64,000 nt of DNA from Herbiconiux sp. (GTDB taxonomy: Bacteria; Actinomycetota; Actinomycetes; Actinomycetales; Microbacteriaceae): positions 1 through 64,000 of the forward strand of contig NZ_JAHFUW010000005.1 of NCBI RefSeq assembly GCF_023264855.1, read 5' to 3'. Positions 7,881 to 15,401 of this stretch are shown piece after piece. A program made the translations under genes and the position numbers. Each line of letters opens with the position of its first letter. The stretch's first letter is position 1. The notes under the pieces were generated by a model. It saw nothing but the letters and a program-made list of their open reading frames with translations. It was not told the DNA's origin and did no database searches.

Positions 7881-8483
7881 ATGCCCACCTCACCGATGTT
7901 CCCGCTCGGATCGGTTCTGTTCCCCTCTGTGCCGATCCCGCTCCGGGTGTTCGAGCCGCGGTATCTCACGATGGTCGGGCGGCTCCTCGACGAGGACGAA
8001 CCAGGGTTCGAGTTCGGCGTCGTCCTCATCGAGCGCGGACCCGAAGCCGGGGGTGGCGACCAGCGCGCCTCGGTCGGGACGATGGCGCGTCTTGTGAGTG
8101 CCGCCGCGGGCGCCGAAGACCTGCTGATCGTCGGCGTGGGGACCCGGCGGTTCACGGTCGAGCGCTGGGTTGACGAAGACCCGTATCCCCGGGCCGAGCT
8201 CTCGATGCTGCCGGATCTGGAGTGGTCTGAAGCGCTCGCACCCCTACGGGCCGAGGCCGAAGCGGTCGTCCGCCGCGTGATGGCCCGCGTGGCGGAGCCG
8301 GACTCGGACGCCGGCATCGAGTTGTCGGACGATCCCGTCGCAGCCGTGTGGCAACTGGCGGCGATCGCCCCGCTGGGCGAGTACGACAGGTACACCCTGT
8401 TGAGGTCGACATCGCTGGGGGGTCTCCTGCGCCAGATGATCGATCTGACCCTCGAGGCCGAGGAGCTCTGGTCCGCCGAGTGA
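7881..8483 (+). CDS. LON peptidase substrate-binding (N-terminal) domain protein
   Basis: The 200-residue product has only the N-terminal substrate-binding domain of Lon protease, without ATPase or peptidase domains. The diagnostic MFPLGSVLFPSVPIPLRVFEPRY motif begins at residue 6, in the form MFPLGSVLFP with IPLRVFEPRY following. It ends in a helical region. Such stand-alone proteins are widespread in actinobacteria and their role is unknown. The ATG at 7881 is preferred over a GTG at 7866 because family members begin close to MFPLG. The gene is divergent from DUF427 inside the island, and a short open frame follows with a 4-base overlap. Confidence 0.85.
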   Translation: MPTSPMFPLGSVLFPSVPIPLRVFEPRYLTMVGRLLDEDEPGFEFGVVLIERGPEAGGGDQRASVGTMARLVSAAAGAEDLLIVGVGTRRFTVERWVDEDPYPRAELSMLPDLEWSEALAPLRAEAEAVVRRVMARVAEPDSDAGIELSDDPVAAVWQLAAIAPLGEYDRYTLLRSTSLGGLLRQMIDLTLEAEELWSAE

Positions 8484-8617
8484 GGCGTCGACCACCGTTC
8501 AAGAACTATCCGAGCGTCGCGGATGTCGGCGGACTCTCATCGTGGGCAGACATGCGGCTCTCGGCGGATGTCGCGTTGGCTGTAGTCCGGCGTCGTGGGA
8601 AACTTCCAGAGGAGTAG
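8480..8617 (+). CDS. Possible 45-residue protein coupled to the Lon-domain gene
   Basis: A GTG start at 8480 overlaps the stop of the Lon-domain gene (GTGA) and encodes VRRRPPFKNYPSVADVGG and on to GKLPEE. The overlap suggests translational coupling. It ends eight bases before the right attachment repeat, so it could equally be the cut-off end of a larger gene from the element. No homology is recognised. Confidence 0.35.
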   Translation: MRRRPPFKNYPSVADVGGLSSWADMRLSADVALAVVRRRGKLPEE

Positions 8618-8624
8618 AGGAACT

Positions 8625-8652
8625 CGTGGTCGAGTTCCGCTTCAACAACTGA
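8625..8652 (+). repeat. Right attachment-site repeat (attR-like) with the displaced native ychF ending
   Basis: The first 19 bases repeat 3903-3921 exactly. With the following AACAACTGA they spell VVEFRFNN and stop, the normal C-terminus of YchF. This is the clearest evidence that ychF originally continued here before the island entered. Confidence 0.85.
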
Positions 8653-8693
8653 GCCGAGCGCGTAGGGCTCGCGCATCGCCGAAAGGATCTTCC

Positions 8694-9158
8694 ATGTCGA
8701 AATCATCCAGCACCTCCGCTCTGCGGACCCTCGGCGGCCTCTCGATCGCCGTGGGGTCGTTGTTCGTGGCCGCGGGGGCCGGCGCGTGGTTCACGGTGAC
8801 GAAGCAGTTGCGCGCCGAGAAGATCGAGGTTCCCGGGAACGCTCCGGCGTTCGCCGGCAAGACCGTGCAGGGCCCGGCCACGGCCTATGTCGAGGCGCTC
8901 GTGATCAAGGGCAACGCCGAGCGCGGCGCGGGCGGGCGCACCTTCGCCGACATCAGCACGGCTCTCCGCGGCGTCGACGCGAACAGCGACGAGGCCGCCG
9001 AGCTGCGCAAGCAGAGCGCCGCCCTCTCGACCGCGGCCTCCCTGCGCACCTCTCTCATGACCTCCGTGCTCGCCTACGGCGTGAGCGCCTTCGCGGCCGG
9101 ACTCGGCGCCTTCTTCGTGCTCGCCGGCACCGTGCTGCGCCGTTCCGACGCCGACTGA
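8694..9158 (+). CDS. Unknown membrane protein with two transmembrane segments
   Basis: The 154-residue product starts at the ATG at 8694 after a GAAAGGA ribosome site. It has one hydrophobic segment near the N-terminus (about residues 12-35) and another near the C-terminus (about residues 118-145). The intervening hydrophilic Ala/Arg/Glu-rich domain of about 80 residues probably faces outside. Similar actinobacterial proteins often carry the label aromatic ring-opening dioxygenase LigA, but nothing here resembles an oxygenase, so that name is best avoided. It is the first gene beyond the island and was probably the original neighbour of ychF. Confidence 0.7.
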   Translation: MSKSSSTSALRTLGGLSIAVGSLFVAAGAGAWFTVTKQLRAEKIEVPGNAPAFAGKTVQGPATAYVEALVIKGNAERGAGGRTFADISTALRGVDANSDEAAELRKQSAALSTAASLRTSLMTSVLAYGVSAFAAGLGAFFVLAGTVLRRSDAD

Positions 9159-9315
9159 ACCGCGGCTCGACCGGAGCGCGATGACGGATGATCTTGCCCA
9201 CCGGGGCGCCACACAATCAGCGCGCCGTCCGCCGGCAATGGTGGTGCCCGCCGCTGACGACCCCGGCCCCGAACGGGGTCGCGACGGTGACGGCGGCCGC
9301 CTCTAGGCTGGCGCC

Positions 9316-10746
9316 ATGTCGACGCCACCGGGTTCCGCGATCATCACGCACCTCCATGACGAGGGCTTCGAGGCCGCCGTCCTCGAGGGCGCGTTCAACG
9401 CCGTCGATCCTGGGGTGCGGCCGGATGCCGTGGTGCGGCCGCGCACCGAGGCCGGAGTCGTCGCCGCGGTTCGGCAGGCCGCCGCGGCCGGGCAGCGGAT
9501 CGCCGTGCGATCCGGCGGGCACAGCTGGGTGGCCAGCAGCGTGCGCGACGGCGGCATCCTGATCGATCTGGGCGAGCTCGACGGCATCCGACTGCACCCC
9601 GAGAGCATGACCGCGGTGGTCGGGCCGGCCGCTCGCGGCGCGCAGATCTCGCCGCTGCTCGAGGCGGCGGGTCTCGCCTTCCCGGTCGGCCACTGCGGCG
9701 ACCCGGGCATCGGCGGGTTCCTGCTCGGCGGCGGGCTCGGCGTGAACTGGGGCGGCTGGAAGCCCTCCGCGTTCTCCATCAGGAGCCTTCGCATCGTGAC
9801 CGCCGATGGCGAGGCGCTCACCGCATCCGCCACCGAGAACCCCGACCTGTTCTGGCTGGCGCGGGGGAGCGGACCGGGCTTCGCGGGAATCGTGACGAGC
9901 ATCGAGCTCGAGCTGCGCCCGCTGCCGGGCGCCATCCAGGTGACCACGTGGCGGTTCCCGATCGACGACCTCCCGACCGTCAGCGCGTGGATCGTCGCGG
10001 CTTCGCCCCGGCTTCCCGCGAACGTCGAGGTGTCGCTGGTGACGGCAGGCTCCCAGAGGCCTGGCGGGCTGGGCGACGACGACCCGCATCCGCTCGTCGT
10101 CGGCGTGGCCGCCACCGTGTTCGCCGCCGACGAGGACGAGGCCCGGGCCGCCCTCGCGCCGCTCGGCGACGGCCCGTCCGCGACGTCCGGCGGGGCCCTG
10201 CCCCGGGCATCCGGAGCCGTCACCGTGCTGGATCACCTGCCGCCCACCTTCGCGCGCCTCAGCGAACTGCACGTGCCGGTCGACGCCACCTACCCCCGCG
10301 GTGCCCGCTACCTCGCCGACACCTTCTGGTTCGCCGGCGATCTCGCGGAGGCCACAAAACCCCTCGCCGCGCTGATGCGGACGGCCCCGAGTGGCCGCAG
10401 CTACGTTCTCTCCGGCATGCCCGCGAACGGCGCCGGGGCTCAGCTGCTGATCCCCGGCGAAGCCGCCTACGGGATGCACGACACCACGCTCTTCATCGTC
10501 TACGTGGTGTGGGACGACCCGGCCGACGACGCCGCCAACCGCGCCTGGCTCGACGAGGTGGCGGAGGCCCTGCTCCCCACCAGCACCGGTCACTTCCTCA
10601 GCGAGGCCGACATCCGTGCGCACCCGGAACGGGTGCAGGGATGCTTCCGTGCCGTCGACTGGTCGCGCATCCAGCAGCTCACGCACCGCTACGACCCGGC
10701 CGGCCTGTTCCACGGCTTCCCCACGGCCCGACCGCCGGAACGGTAG
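9316..10746 (+). CDS. FAD-binding oxidoreductase of the berberine-bridge-enzyme type
   Basis: The 476-residue protein has the PCMH-type FAD domain of the vanillyl-alcohol-oxidase superfamily, followed by a variable substrate domain and a C-terminal BBE segment (THRYDPAGLFHG). His69 in the RSGGHSW motif is the expected 8-alpha histidyl flavin attachment site. Cys127 in PVGHCGDPGIGG is at the place of the second, cysteinyl link, so the FAD may be bound at two points. There is no signal peptide. The substrate is unknown; relatives oxidise sugars or alkaloid-like compounds. A TAGGCT box six bases before the ATG suggests a leaderless transcript. Confidence 0.88.
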   Translation: MSTPPGSAIITHLHDEGFEAAVLEGAFNAVDPGVRPDAVVRPRTEAGVVAAVRQAAAAGQRIAVRSGGHSWVASSVRDGGILIDLGELDGIRLHPESMTAVVGPAARGAQISPLLEAAGLAFPVGHCGDPGIGGFLLGGGLGVNWGGWKPSAFSIRSLRIVTADGEALTASATENPDLFWLARGSGPGFAGIVTSIELELRPLPGAIQVTTWRFPIDDLPTVSAWIVAASPRLPANVEVSLVTAGSQRPGGLGDDDPHPLVVGVAATVFAADEDEARAALAPLGDGPSATSGGALPRASGAVTVLDHLPPTFARLSELHVPVDATYPRGARYLADTFWFAGDLAEATKPLAALMRTAPSGRSYVLSGMPANGAGAQLLIPGEAAYGMHDTTLFIVYVVWDDPADDAANRAWLDEVAEALLPTSTGHFLSEADIRAHPERVQGCFRAVDWSRIQQLTHRYDPAGLFHGFPTARPPER

Positions 10747-10814
10747 CCTCGAAGCATCGGCCGCGGGGTGAGCGGCCGGCATCGACACAGCGAGAACGGG
10801 GTGCCGCCTTGAAC

Positions 10815-11567
10815 ATGATCACGGTCGTCAAGAACGGGCGCCTCAACCCCGACGTGCGGCTCTGGACGGGCGTCTCCGCCATCGCCGTGGGTGCGCTGAT
10901 GGGAGCGGAGTTCCTGGTTCAGGTGTTCCTCGTCGGCGCGCGCCCGGCACTGGACGACAGCGAGGCCCTGAAGGAGTTCATGGCCGCGACCGCGAACCAG
11001 ACGCTCTTCACGATCCTGATCGACACCTTCCTGATGGCGGCGCTGATCGTGTTCATCTCGGGCTTCCGGCAGCTCATCACGCACACCCGGCCCGACCTGC
11101 AGTGGGTGGCGAACATCATGTACGGCTCGGGTCTGCTGTTCATCGCCGTCACCCTCGTGGGCGACGCCATGGAGGGCGGCACGGCGCTGGACACCATGGG
11201 CTTGACTCCGGATGCCTCGTCCCTGCGTGCTCTGACCGTGGGCCACACCCTGATGTTCGGATCGATCGGCTGCACGCTCAACGCCCTGGTCGCCGGATCG
11301 GCCGCCTACCTGACGCTGGCTTCGGATGCTCTACCCCGCTGGACGGGCTACATCGCCTATGCGGTCGCCGGCTCGAACCTGCTCTCGGTGCCCACGATGT
11401 TCGGCGGCACGAGCCCCGACTCGTTCTTCGCCGCCGGGGGAGCGGCCACCGCGATGCTCGCCACCTTCCCGTGGCTGGTCTGGGTGGTCTGCGTCGGCTT
11501 CGTCGCCATCCGCGACCGCCGCCGCCTGGAGCACCTGCCCGAGCACGTGCGTGCACAGGTGGCCTGA
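10815..11567 (+). CDS. Unknown polytopic membrane protein
   Basis: The 250-residue product has about six hydrophobic segments, for example ISAIAVGALMGAEFLVQVFLV near the N-terminus (residues 18-38, with V for the first I), FTILIDTFLMAALIVFISG, and near the end MLATFPWLVWVVCVGFVAI. It closes with a positively charged tail. It resembles DUF4386-like or unnamed actinobacterial membrane proteins but has no diagnostic motif. The ATG at 10815 is chosen; a TTG at 10809 is in frame. It follows the flavoprotein by 68 bases in the same direction and converges on lgt. Confidence 0.6.
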   Translation: MITVVKNGRLNPDVRLWTGVSAIAVGALMGAEFLVQVFLVGARPALDDSEALKEFMAATANQTLFTILIDTFLMAALIVFISGFRQLITHTRPDLQWVANIMYGSGLLFIAVTLVGDAMEGGTALDTMGLTPDASSLRALTVGHTLMFGSIGCTLNALVAGSAAYLTLASDALPRWTGYIAYAVAGSNLLSVPTMFGGTSPDSFFAAGGAATAMLATFPWLVWVVCVGFVAIRDRRRLEHLPEHVRAQVA

Positions 11568-11662
11568 ACCCGCCCAGCACCCACGCCTGCCCGATGGGCC
11601 TGAGGGCGCCGACCGCGTAGGCGTGCTCGGTATCCATCGGATGGAACTTCGCGCTCATCGAC

Positions 11663-11712
11663 CGAACGGATGGAGTCGGCACCCGAATGTGGGCGCGGAC
11701 TCCATCCGTTCG
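11663..11712. terminator. Long perfect hairpin between convergent genes
   Basis: CGAACGGATGGAGTC at 11663-11677 is the exact reverse complement of 11698-11712, with a 20-base loop. It lies between the stops of the membrane-protein gene (11567) and lgt (11738), so it can act as a two-way terminator. It lacks a T-run on either side. Confidence 0.5.
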
Positions 11713-11737
11713 ACGGCGTGGCTGGCGGAATCGCCGG

Positions 11738-12745
11738 CTAGGACTTCGCGGGGACGCCTTCTTTGTCCGCGTCGGCTTCGAGCTCGGCCGGGGCCGGCTT
11801 CGAGAGCTCGTCGTCGCTCCAGCGGGCGTCGGCCTCGGCGGCCTCTTCCTCGGGAGTGAGAGCGGGCTTGGGACCGCGGCCCGGCAGGTAGATCGAGGGC
11901 TCGAGGCCCGGGTGCCGGCGCGACTGCACGATGAACAGCACGATGCCAAGGGCGACCGCCACGAACGAGGCCCACACGTTGGCGGGGATGCCGAGGAACG
12001 TGTCGCTCGTGGGGTCGATGCGGATCGCCTCGAGCCAGCTGCGGCCGAGGCCGTACCAGACGAGGTAGAGCGCGAACAGCTTGCCCCAGCGCAGCTGGAA
12101 GCGGCGTTCGATCAGCAGCAGGAGCGCGACGCCCACGAGGTTCCAGATGATCTCGTAGAGGAACAGCGGGTGGAACAGCGTGCCCTCGGCGAGGCCGGCG
12201 GGGAACGCCGTGTTCGTCGACTCGATCTCCAGGCCCCAGGGGAGGGTGGTCGGCAGCCCGTACAGCTCGTGGTTGAAGTAGTTGCCGAGCCGCCCGACGG
12301 CCTGCGCCACCAGCATGGCCGGCGCGAGGGCGTCGGCGAACGACCACAGGCGCACACCGGCGAACCGGCATCCGATCAGCGCACCGATCGCGCCGCCGAT
12401 CAGCGAGCCGTAGAGAGCGTTGCCGCCGTCCCAGATCGCGAAGACGTTCAGAAGGTTCGCTCCGGAGTAGAAGTAATCGCCCACGTGCGTGAGCACGTGG
12501 TAGAACCGCGCACCGATGATGCCGAGCGGCACGGCCCAGAGCACGATGTCGATCACGACGCCCGACTCACCGCCCCGTTTGGTAAGACGGTGGTTCACGA
12601 TGAACATCGCCGCGATGATGCCCGCGAGGATGAACAGCGCGTAGATGTGGATCGTGAGGGGTCCGATGCCGAAGAACGGTCCGATGTTGAAGGTCTGGAA
12701 GACCGGATCGGGGCTGGGAATACTCAGGGGGGCGATGATCGACAC
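11738..12745 (-). CDS. lgt: Prolipoprotein diacylglyceryl transferase
   Basis: Lgt transfers diacylglycerol from phosphatidylglycerol to the lipobox cysteine of prelipoproteins in the cytoplasmic membrane. The 335-residue protein has seven predicted membrane helices, the HVLTHVGDYF region containing the essential histidine, and the family signature GRLGNYFNHELYG. The C-terminus carries an extra acidic Ala/Glu tail of about 50 residues, common in actinobacterial forms. Several predicted lipoproteins in this window (starting at 21944, 29387, 33884 and 47629) are likely substrates. It converges on the preceding gene across a hairpin. Confidence 0.95.
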   Translation of the reverse strand: MSIIAPLSIPSPDPVFQTFNIGPFFGIGPLTIHIYALFILAGIIAAMFIVNHRLTKRGGESGVVIDIVLWAVPLGIIGARFYHVLTHVGDYFYSGANLLNVFAIWDGGNALYGSLIGGAIGALIGCRFAGVRLWSFADALAPAMLVAQAVGRLGNYFNHELYGLPTTLPWGLEIESTNTAFPAGLAEGTLFHPLFLYEIIWNLVGVALLLLIERRFQLRWGKLFALYLVWYGLGRSWLEAIRIDPTSDTFLGIPANVWASFVAVALGIVLFIVQSRRHPGLEPSIYLPGRGPKPALTPEEEAAEADARWSDDELSKPAPAELEADADKEGVPAKS

Positions 12746-12898
12746 CTTTCAGGCGGCGGGAACGGGGTGCTCCGGCGGACGGGCCAGGTTGAATTCTAAA
12801 GCTTCATTGCCGAACTTGTAGCCCTGAGCCGATCTCCAAGCTAAGCTGGTTCTAGTTGTTGTGTTACCCATGAATCTTGAATAGGGTTCCTGCTCATG

Positions 12899-12945
12899 AT
12901 TTCTGCGCCCCTGTCGCAGAAATATGCCTCAGGGGCTTGTTTTTC
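12899..12945 (+). promoter_or_regulatory. Candidate attenuator in the csp leader (two exclusive hairpins)
   Basis: ATTTCTGCG at 12899-12907 pairs perfectly with CGCAGAAAT at 12915-12923. GCCCCTG at 12907-12913, mostly in the loop of that hairpin, pairs with CAGGGGC at 12930-12936, which is followed by TTGTTTTTC as in an intrinsic terminator. Both helices cannot form as simple hairpins at once, so the leader could switch between a terminator and an alternative fold before the cold-shock gene. Confidence 0.45.
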
Positions 12946-12977
12946 TGAGGAGCGGAACAAAGTACACCGCGACGGTA

Positions 12978-12996
12978 GGCCCCGACAAGCGGGGCC
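12978..12996 (+). promoter_or_regulatory. GC-rich hairpin just upstream of the csp ribosome site
   Basis: GGCCCC and GGGGCC enclose a seven-base loop, GACAAGC. The helix ends about 12 bases before the purine-rich ribosome-binding region (GAAAAGAGAAAACA) of the cold-shock gene and belongs to its long leader. It could slow the ribosome at one temperature or stabilise the mRNA. Confidence 0.4.
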
Positions 12997-13019
12997 GCTT
13001 ACCTCGAAAAGAGAAAACA

Positions 13020-13226
13020 ATGCCTCAAGGCACCGTGAAATGGTTCAACTCCGAAAAGGGCTTCGGCTTCATCTCCCCCGATGACGGTGGAGAAGACGTG
13101 TTCGCCCACCACTCCGGCATCACCGGCAACGGCTACAAGAACCTCGAAGAGAACCAGCGCGTCGAGTTCGACGTCACCCAGGGCCGCAAGGGCCTGCAGG
13201 CCGAGAACATCACGCCCCTCGCGTAA
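13020..13226 (+). CDS. Cold-shock protein (CspA family)
   Basis: The 68-residue protein is a single cold-shock domain that binds single-stranded RNA and DNA. RNP1 (KGFGFI) and RNP2 (DVFAHHSGI) are intact, after the standard opening [18 protein letters not shown]. It acts as an RNA chaperone. The gene has a long structured leader from at least 12899 and a strong terminator after it, so it is a single-gene unit. A fatty acid desaturase follows 205 bases downstream, which places two cold-adaptation functions side by side. Confidence 0.96.
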   Translation: MPQGTVKWFNSEKGFGFISPDDGGEDVFAHHSGITGNGYKNLEENQRVEFDVTQGRKGLQAENITPLA

Positions 13227-13241
13227 TTCTCCCCTTCGAAG

Positions 13242-13274
13242 AACCCGCGTCCGCTTCGGCGGCGCGGGTTTTTT
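13242..13274 (+). terminator. Intrinsic terminator of the cold-shock gene
   Basis: AACCCGCG at 13242-13249 pairs with CGCGGGTT at 13263-13270, followed by a run of six T bases. It lies 15 bases after the csp stop codon. Confidence 0.85.
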
Positions 13275-13431
13275 CGTGCCCGGATCACCCGCCCTCGATC
13301 GCGGATTCACCCTGCTTGTTCACCGTGTCCCGGGGCAATCCGCAGGTTCACCCCGTAGGTTGAGAACATCTAAAGGGCAATTGCTCGCACCGCGGCTGTG
13401 AAGTCGAACACGACTCCAGTGAGCAGGCCAC

Positions 13432-14532
13432 GTGAGCATCACGAACAGCAGCACCCCTCGCGCCACCTCCCCTCGTAAGACCGGCGCCGCGCATCCGACG
13501 GCCGCCTATTCCGAGCTGCTGGCCACGGTGAAAGACATGGGACTGCTGCGCAAGCGCCGCACCTTCTACATCGTGATGTTCTCGGTGCTCGTGCTCGCGC
13601 TCGTGGGGGCCGGAGTCGGCTTCGTGCTGCTGGGTGACACCTGGTACCAGCTGCTGATCGCCGGCGCGCTCGGCATCATCTTCACCCAGTTCGCCTTCCT
13701 GGCGCACGAGGCCTCGCACCGCCAGGTCTTCGAGTCCGGCAAGGCCAACGACCGGGCCGGTCGCACGCTCGCCACCGCGTTCGTGGGCATGAGCTACACC
13801 TGGTGGATGACCAAGCACACCCGCCACCACGGCAACCCGAACACCGTGGGCAAAGACCCCGACATCGACCCCGACACCGTGGTCCTCCTCGAAGAGGATG
13901 CCGCCAAGACGCGCGGAATCAGTGCCTGGCTGGTGCGCCGCCAGGGCTGGGCGCTCTACCCGCTGCTGCTGCTCGAAGGCATCAACCTGCACTACCTGTC
14001 GTTCAAGACGCTGCTCGCTCCCGGCCCGGTTCAGGGCCGCAAGTTCGAACTCTGGTTCATCGGTGTTCGGCTGGTCGCCTACGTCGGGATCATCTTCTAC
14101 TTCCTGCCTCTCGGTATGGCCTTCGCCTTCCTCGGCGTTCAGCTGGCCGTCTTCGGGCTCTACATGGGAGCATCCTTCGCCCCCAACCACGTGGGCATGA
14201 CCATCTTCCCCGCCGGCTCGCGCGTCGACTTCCTCTCCAAGCAGGTGCTCTCCTCGCGCAACATCAAGGGCGGCTGGGGCATGACCATCTTCATGGGCGG
14301 CCTCGACCTGCAGACCGAGCACCACCTCTTCCCGTCGATGCCGAGGCCGCACCTGGTGAAGGTGCGCCCGATCGTCGAGGAGTACTGTGCGACCCACAAG
14401 ATCCCCTACACGCAGACCTCGCTGCTGGAAGCGCACAAGCAGGTCATCGCGTACATGAACAAGGTCGGGCTCGCCGCTCCGGATCCCTTCGACTGCCCGT
14501 TGGTGAACCAGTACCGCGTTCGCCGCGGCTGA
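13432..14532 (+). CDS. Membrane fatty acid desaturase
   Basis: The 366-residue integral membrane di-iron desaturase has the three histidine boxes: HEASH at 92-96, HTRHH at 129-133 and the EHH of QTEHHLF at 297-298. Four hydrophobic stretches sit between them in the usual two-pair arrangement. Such enzymes introduce double bases into acyl chains and raise membrane fluidity; the regiochemistry cannot be assigned. The GTG at 13432 is the start. The position behind the cold-shock gene suggests a role at low temperature, though the terminator between them means separate transcription. Confidence 0.93.
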   Translation: MSITNSSTPRATSPRKTGAAHPTAAYSELLATVKDMGLLRKRRTFYIVMFSVLVLALVGAGVGFVLLGDTWYQLLIAGALGIIFTQFAFLAHEASHRQVFESGKANDRAGRTLATAFVGMSYTWWMTKHTRHHGNPNTVGKDPDIDPDTVVLLEEDAAKTRGISAWLVRRQGWALYPLLLLEGINLHYLSFKTLLAPGPVQGRKFELWFIGVRLVAYVGIIFYFLPLGMAFAFLGVQLAVFGLYMGASFAPNHVGMTIFPAGSRVDFLSKQVLSSRNIKGGWGMTIFMGGLDLQTEHHLFPSMPRPHLVKVRPIVEEYCATHKIPYTQTSLLEAHKQVIAYMNKVGLAAPDPFDCPLVNQYRVRRG

Positions 14533-14600
14533 TCCTCTCCCGCTGTTCCCCGATCCGGCTCCGGGCGCTCGCGCGCTCCGGAGCCGTTATCGTGGGCAGG

Positions 14601-15326
14601 GTGAGATTCCCTGCCTTTCGCCTCGTCCTCGGCTCCCTGATCGCCGCCGGAGCGCTCGTCGTCGCCGGTCCGATGCTCTCCGTGTCGGCGCACGATGCCC
14701 TGGACAGTTCCGCTCCGGCGGCCGACTCGTCGATCACCGCGGATCCCGGCGCGGTCACCCTCGGGTTCAGTGAAGATCTGATCTCGCTGGGATCGTCGAC
14801 CGACGGATTCGCCATCCAGGTGGTCGATCCCGAAGGCCTGCACCACGAATCCGGATGCGTGAGCATCGCGGGTGCGCAGGTGTCGGCCCCGATCGCGCTC
14901 GGCGATGCCGGCGGCTACGTGGTGCTCTGGCAGGTCGTGTCCTCCGACGGCCATCCGACCTCGGGGCAGTACCAGTTCGACTACGAACCCACCTCGCTCG
15001 ACGGGGCGGCCGACGGGCTCACCGACGCGCCCGTGTGCGGCGAGGCCTGGGCCGGCGCTCCCGACGGGGCGTCTCCGACGCCGGCCGCCTCGCCCTCGGC
15101 GACCTCCACCGCTCCGGCGCCCCTCCCGACCGCCACCGCGGATGCCTCGGGCGGCGCCGACTCCCCGGTCGCGGCCACGCAGACCGCCGTGCCGGTGACC
15201 GACAACGCTTCGTCACTGCCCTGGCCGATCGTGGTGCTGATCGTGGTGGCGGGGCTCGGCGCTCTCGCGGCGATCGTGCTGCTCGTCATCCGCCGCGGGC
15301 GGAGCGGGGGCTTCAAGCAGGGCTGA
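14601..15326 (+). CDS. CopC-domain copper-binding protein with C-terminal membrane anchor
   Basis: The 241-residue exported protein has a signal peptide (about residues 1-30, cleaved near VSA-HDAL). The mature part starts with a His as in CopC (HDALDSSAPA). The domain ends with the family motif SSDGHPTSGQYQFDY, which supplies a second copper-binding histidine. An unusually long Thr/Ala/Pro-rich linker and one C-terminal membrane helix (LPWPIVVLIVVAGLGALAAI) follow, ending in a basic tail. This is the extracytoplasmic copper-carrier arrangement found in Gram-positives. The usual CopD partner is not adjacent. The GTG at 14601 is chosen; another GTG at 14592 is in frame. Confidence 0.82.
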   Translation: MRFPAFRLVLGSLIAAGALVVAGPMLSVSAHDALDSSAPAADSSITADPGAVTLGFSEDLISLGSSTDGFAIQVVDPEGLHHESGCVSIAGAQVSAPIALGDAGGYVVLWQVVSSDGHPTSGQYQFDYEPTSLDGAADGLTDAPVCGEAWAGAPDGASPTPAASPSATSTAPAPLPTATADASGGADSPVAATQTAVPVTDNASSLPWPIVVLIVVAGLGALAAIVLLVIRRGRSGGFKQG

Positions 15327-15350
15327 GCCGCGCTGCAGCGCGAGCCGCGC

Positions 15351-15356
15351 TACACT
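15351..15356 (+). promoter_or_regulatory. -10 box for the glycine-riboswitch/gcv transcript
   Basis: TACACT lies about 46 bases before the first aptamer. It is the only good -10 match upstream. No clear -35 sequence is visible. Confidence 0.4.
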
Positions 15357-15401
15357 CGGTGCCAGTAGCTTGACTTCAACTGAATACCACCGGCCACTAG
15401 G

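Larger units (their letters stand above)
3903..8643. mobile_element. Genomic island integrated in the 3' end of ychF (probably two tandem elements, no recombinase left)
   Basis: The island lies between a 19-bp direct repeat, CGTGGTCGAGTTCCGCTTC, at 3903-3921 inside ychF and at 8625-8643. The right copy continues as AACAACTGA, giving the displaced native end of ychF. A third, nearly identical copy at 7268-7294 divides the island into a left unit and a right unit. The left unit is clearly less GC-rich (26 G/C in the 60 bases at 4141-4200) and carries unknown genes and broken phage-tail genes. The right unit carries a DUF427 gene and a Lon-domain gene. Site-specific integration into a gene 3' end that rebuilds the reading frame is typical of tyrosine-recombinase elements, but no integrase gene is present, so the island is either decayed or was moved in trans. 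Confidence 0.85.

Noticed and set aside
8694-9158. Aromatic ring-opening dioxygenase LigA, a label often attached to similar sequences
   Set aside because: The protein has two membrane helices and an Ala/Arg-rich loop, with no metal-binding or oxygenase motif.
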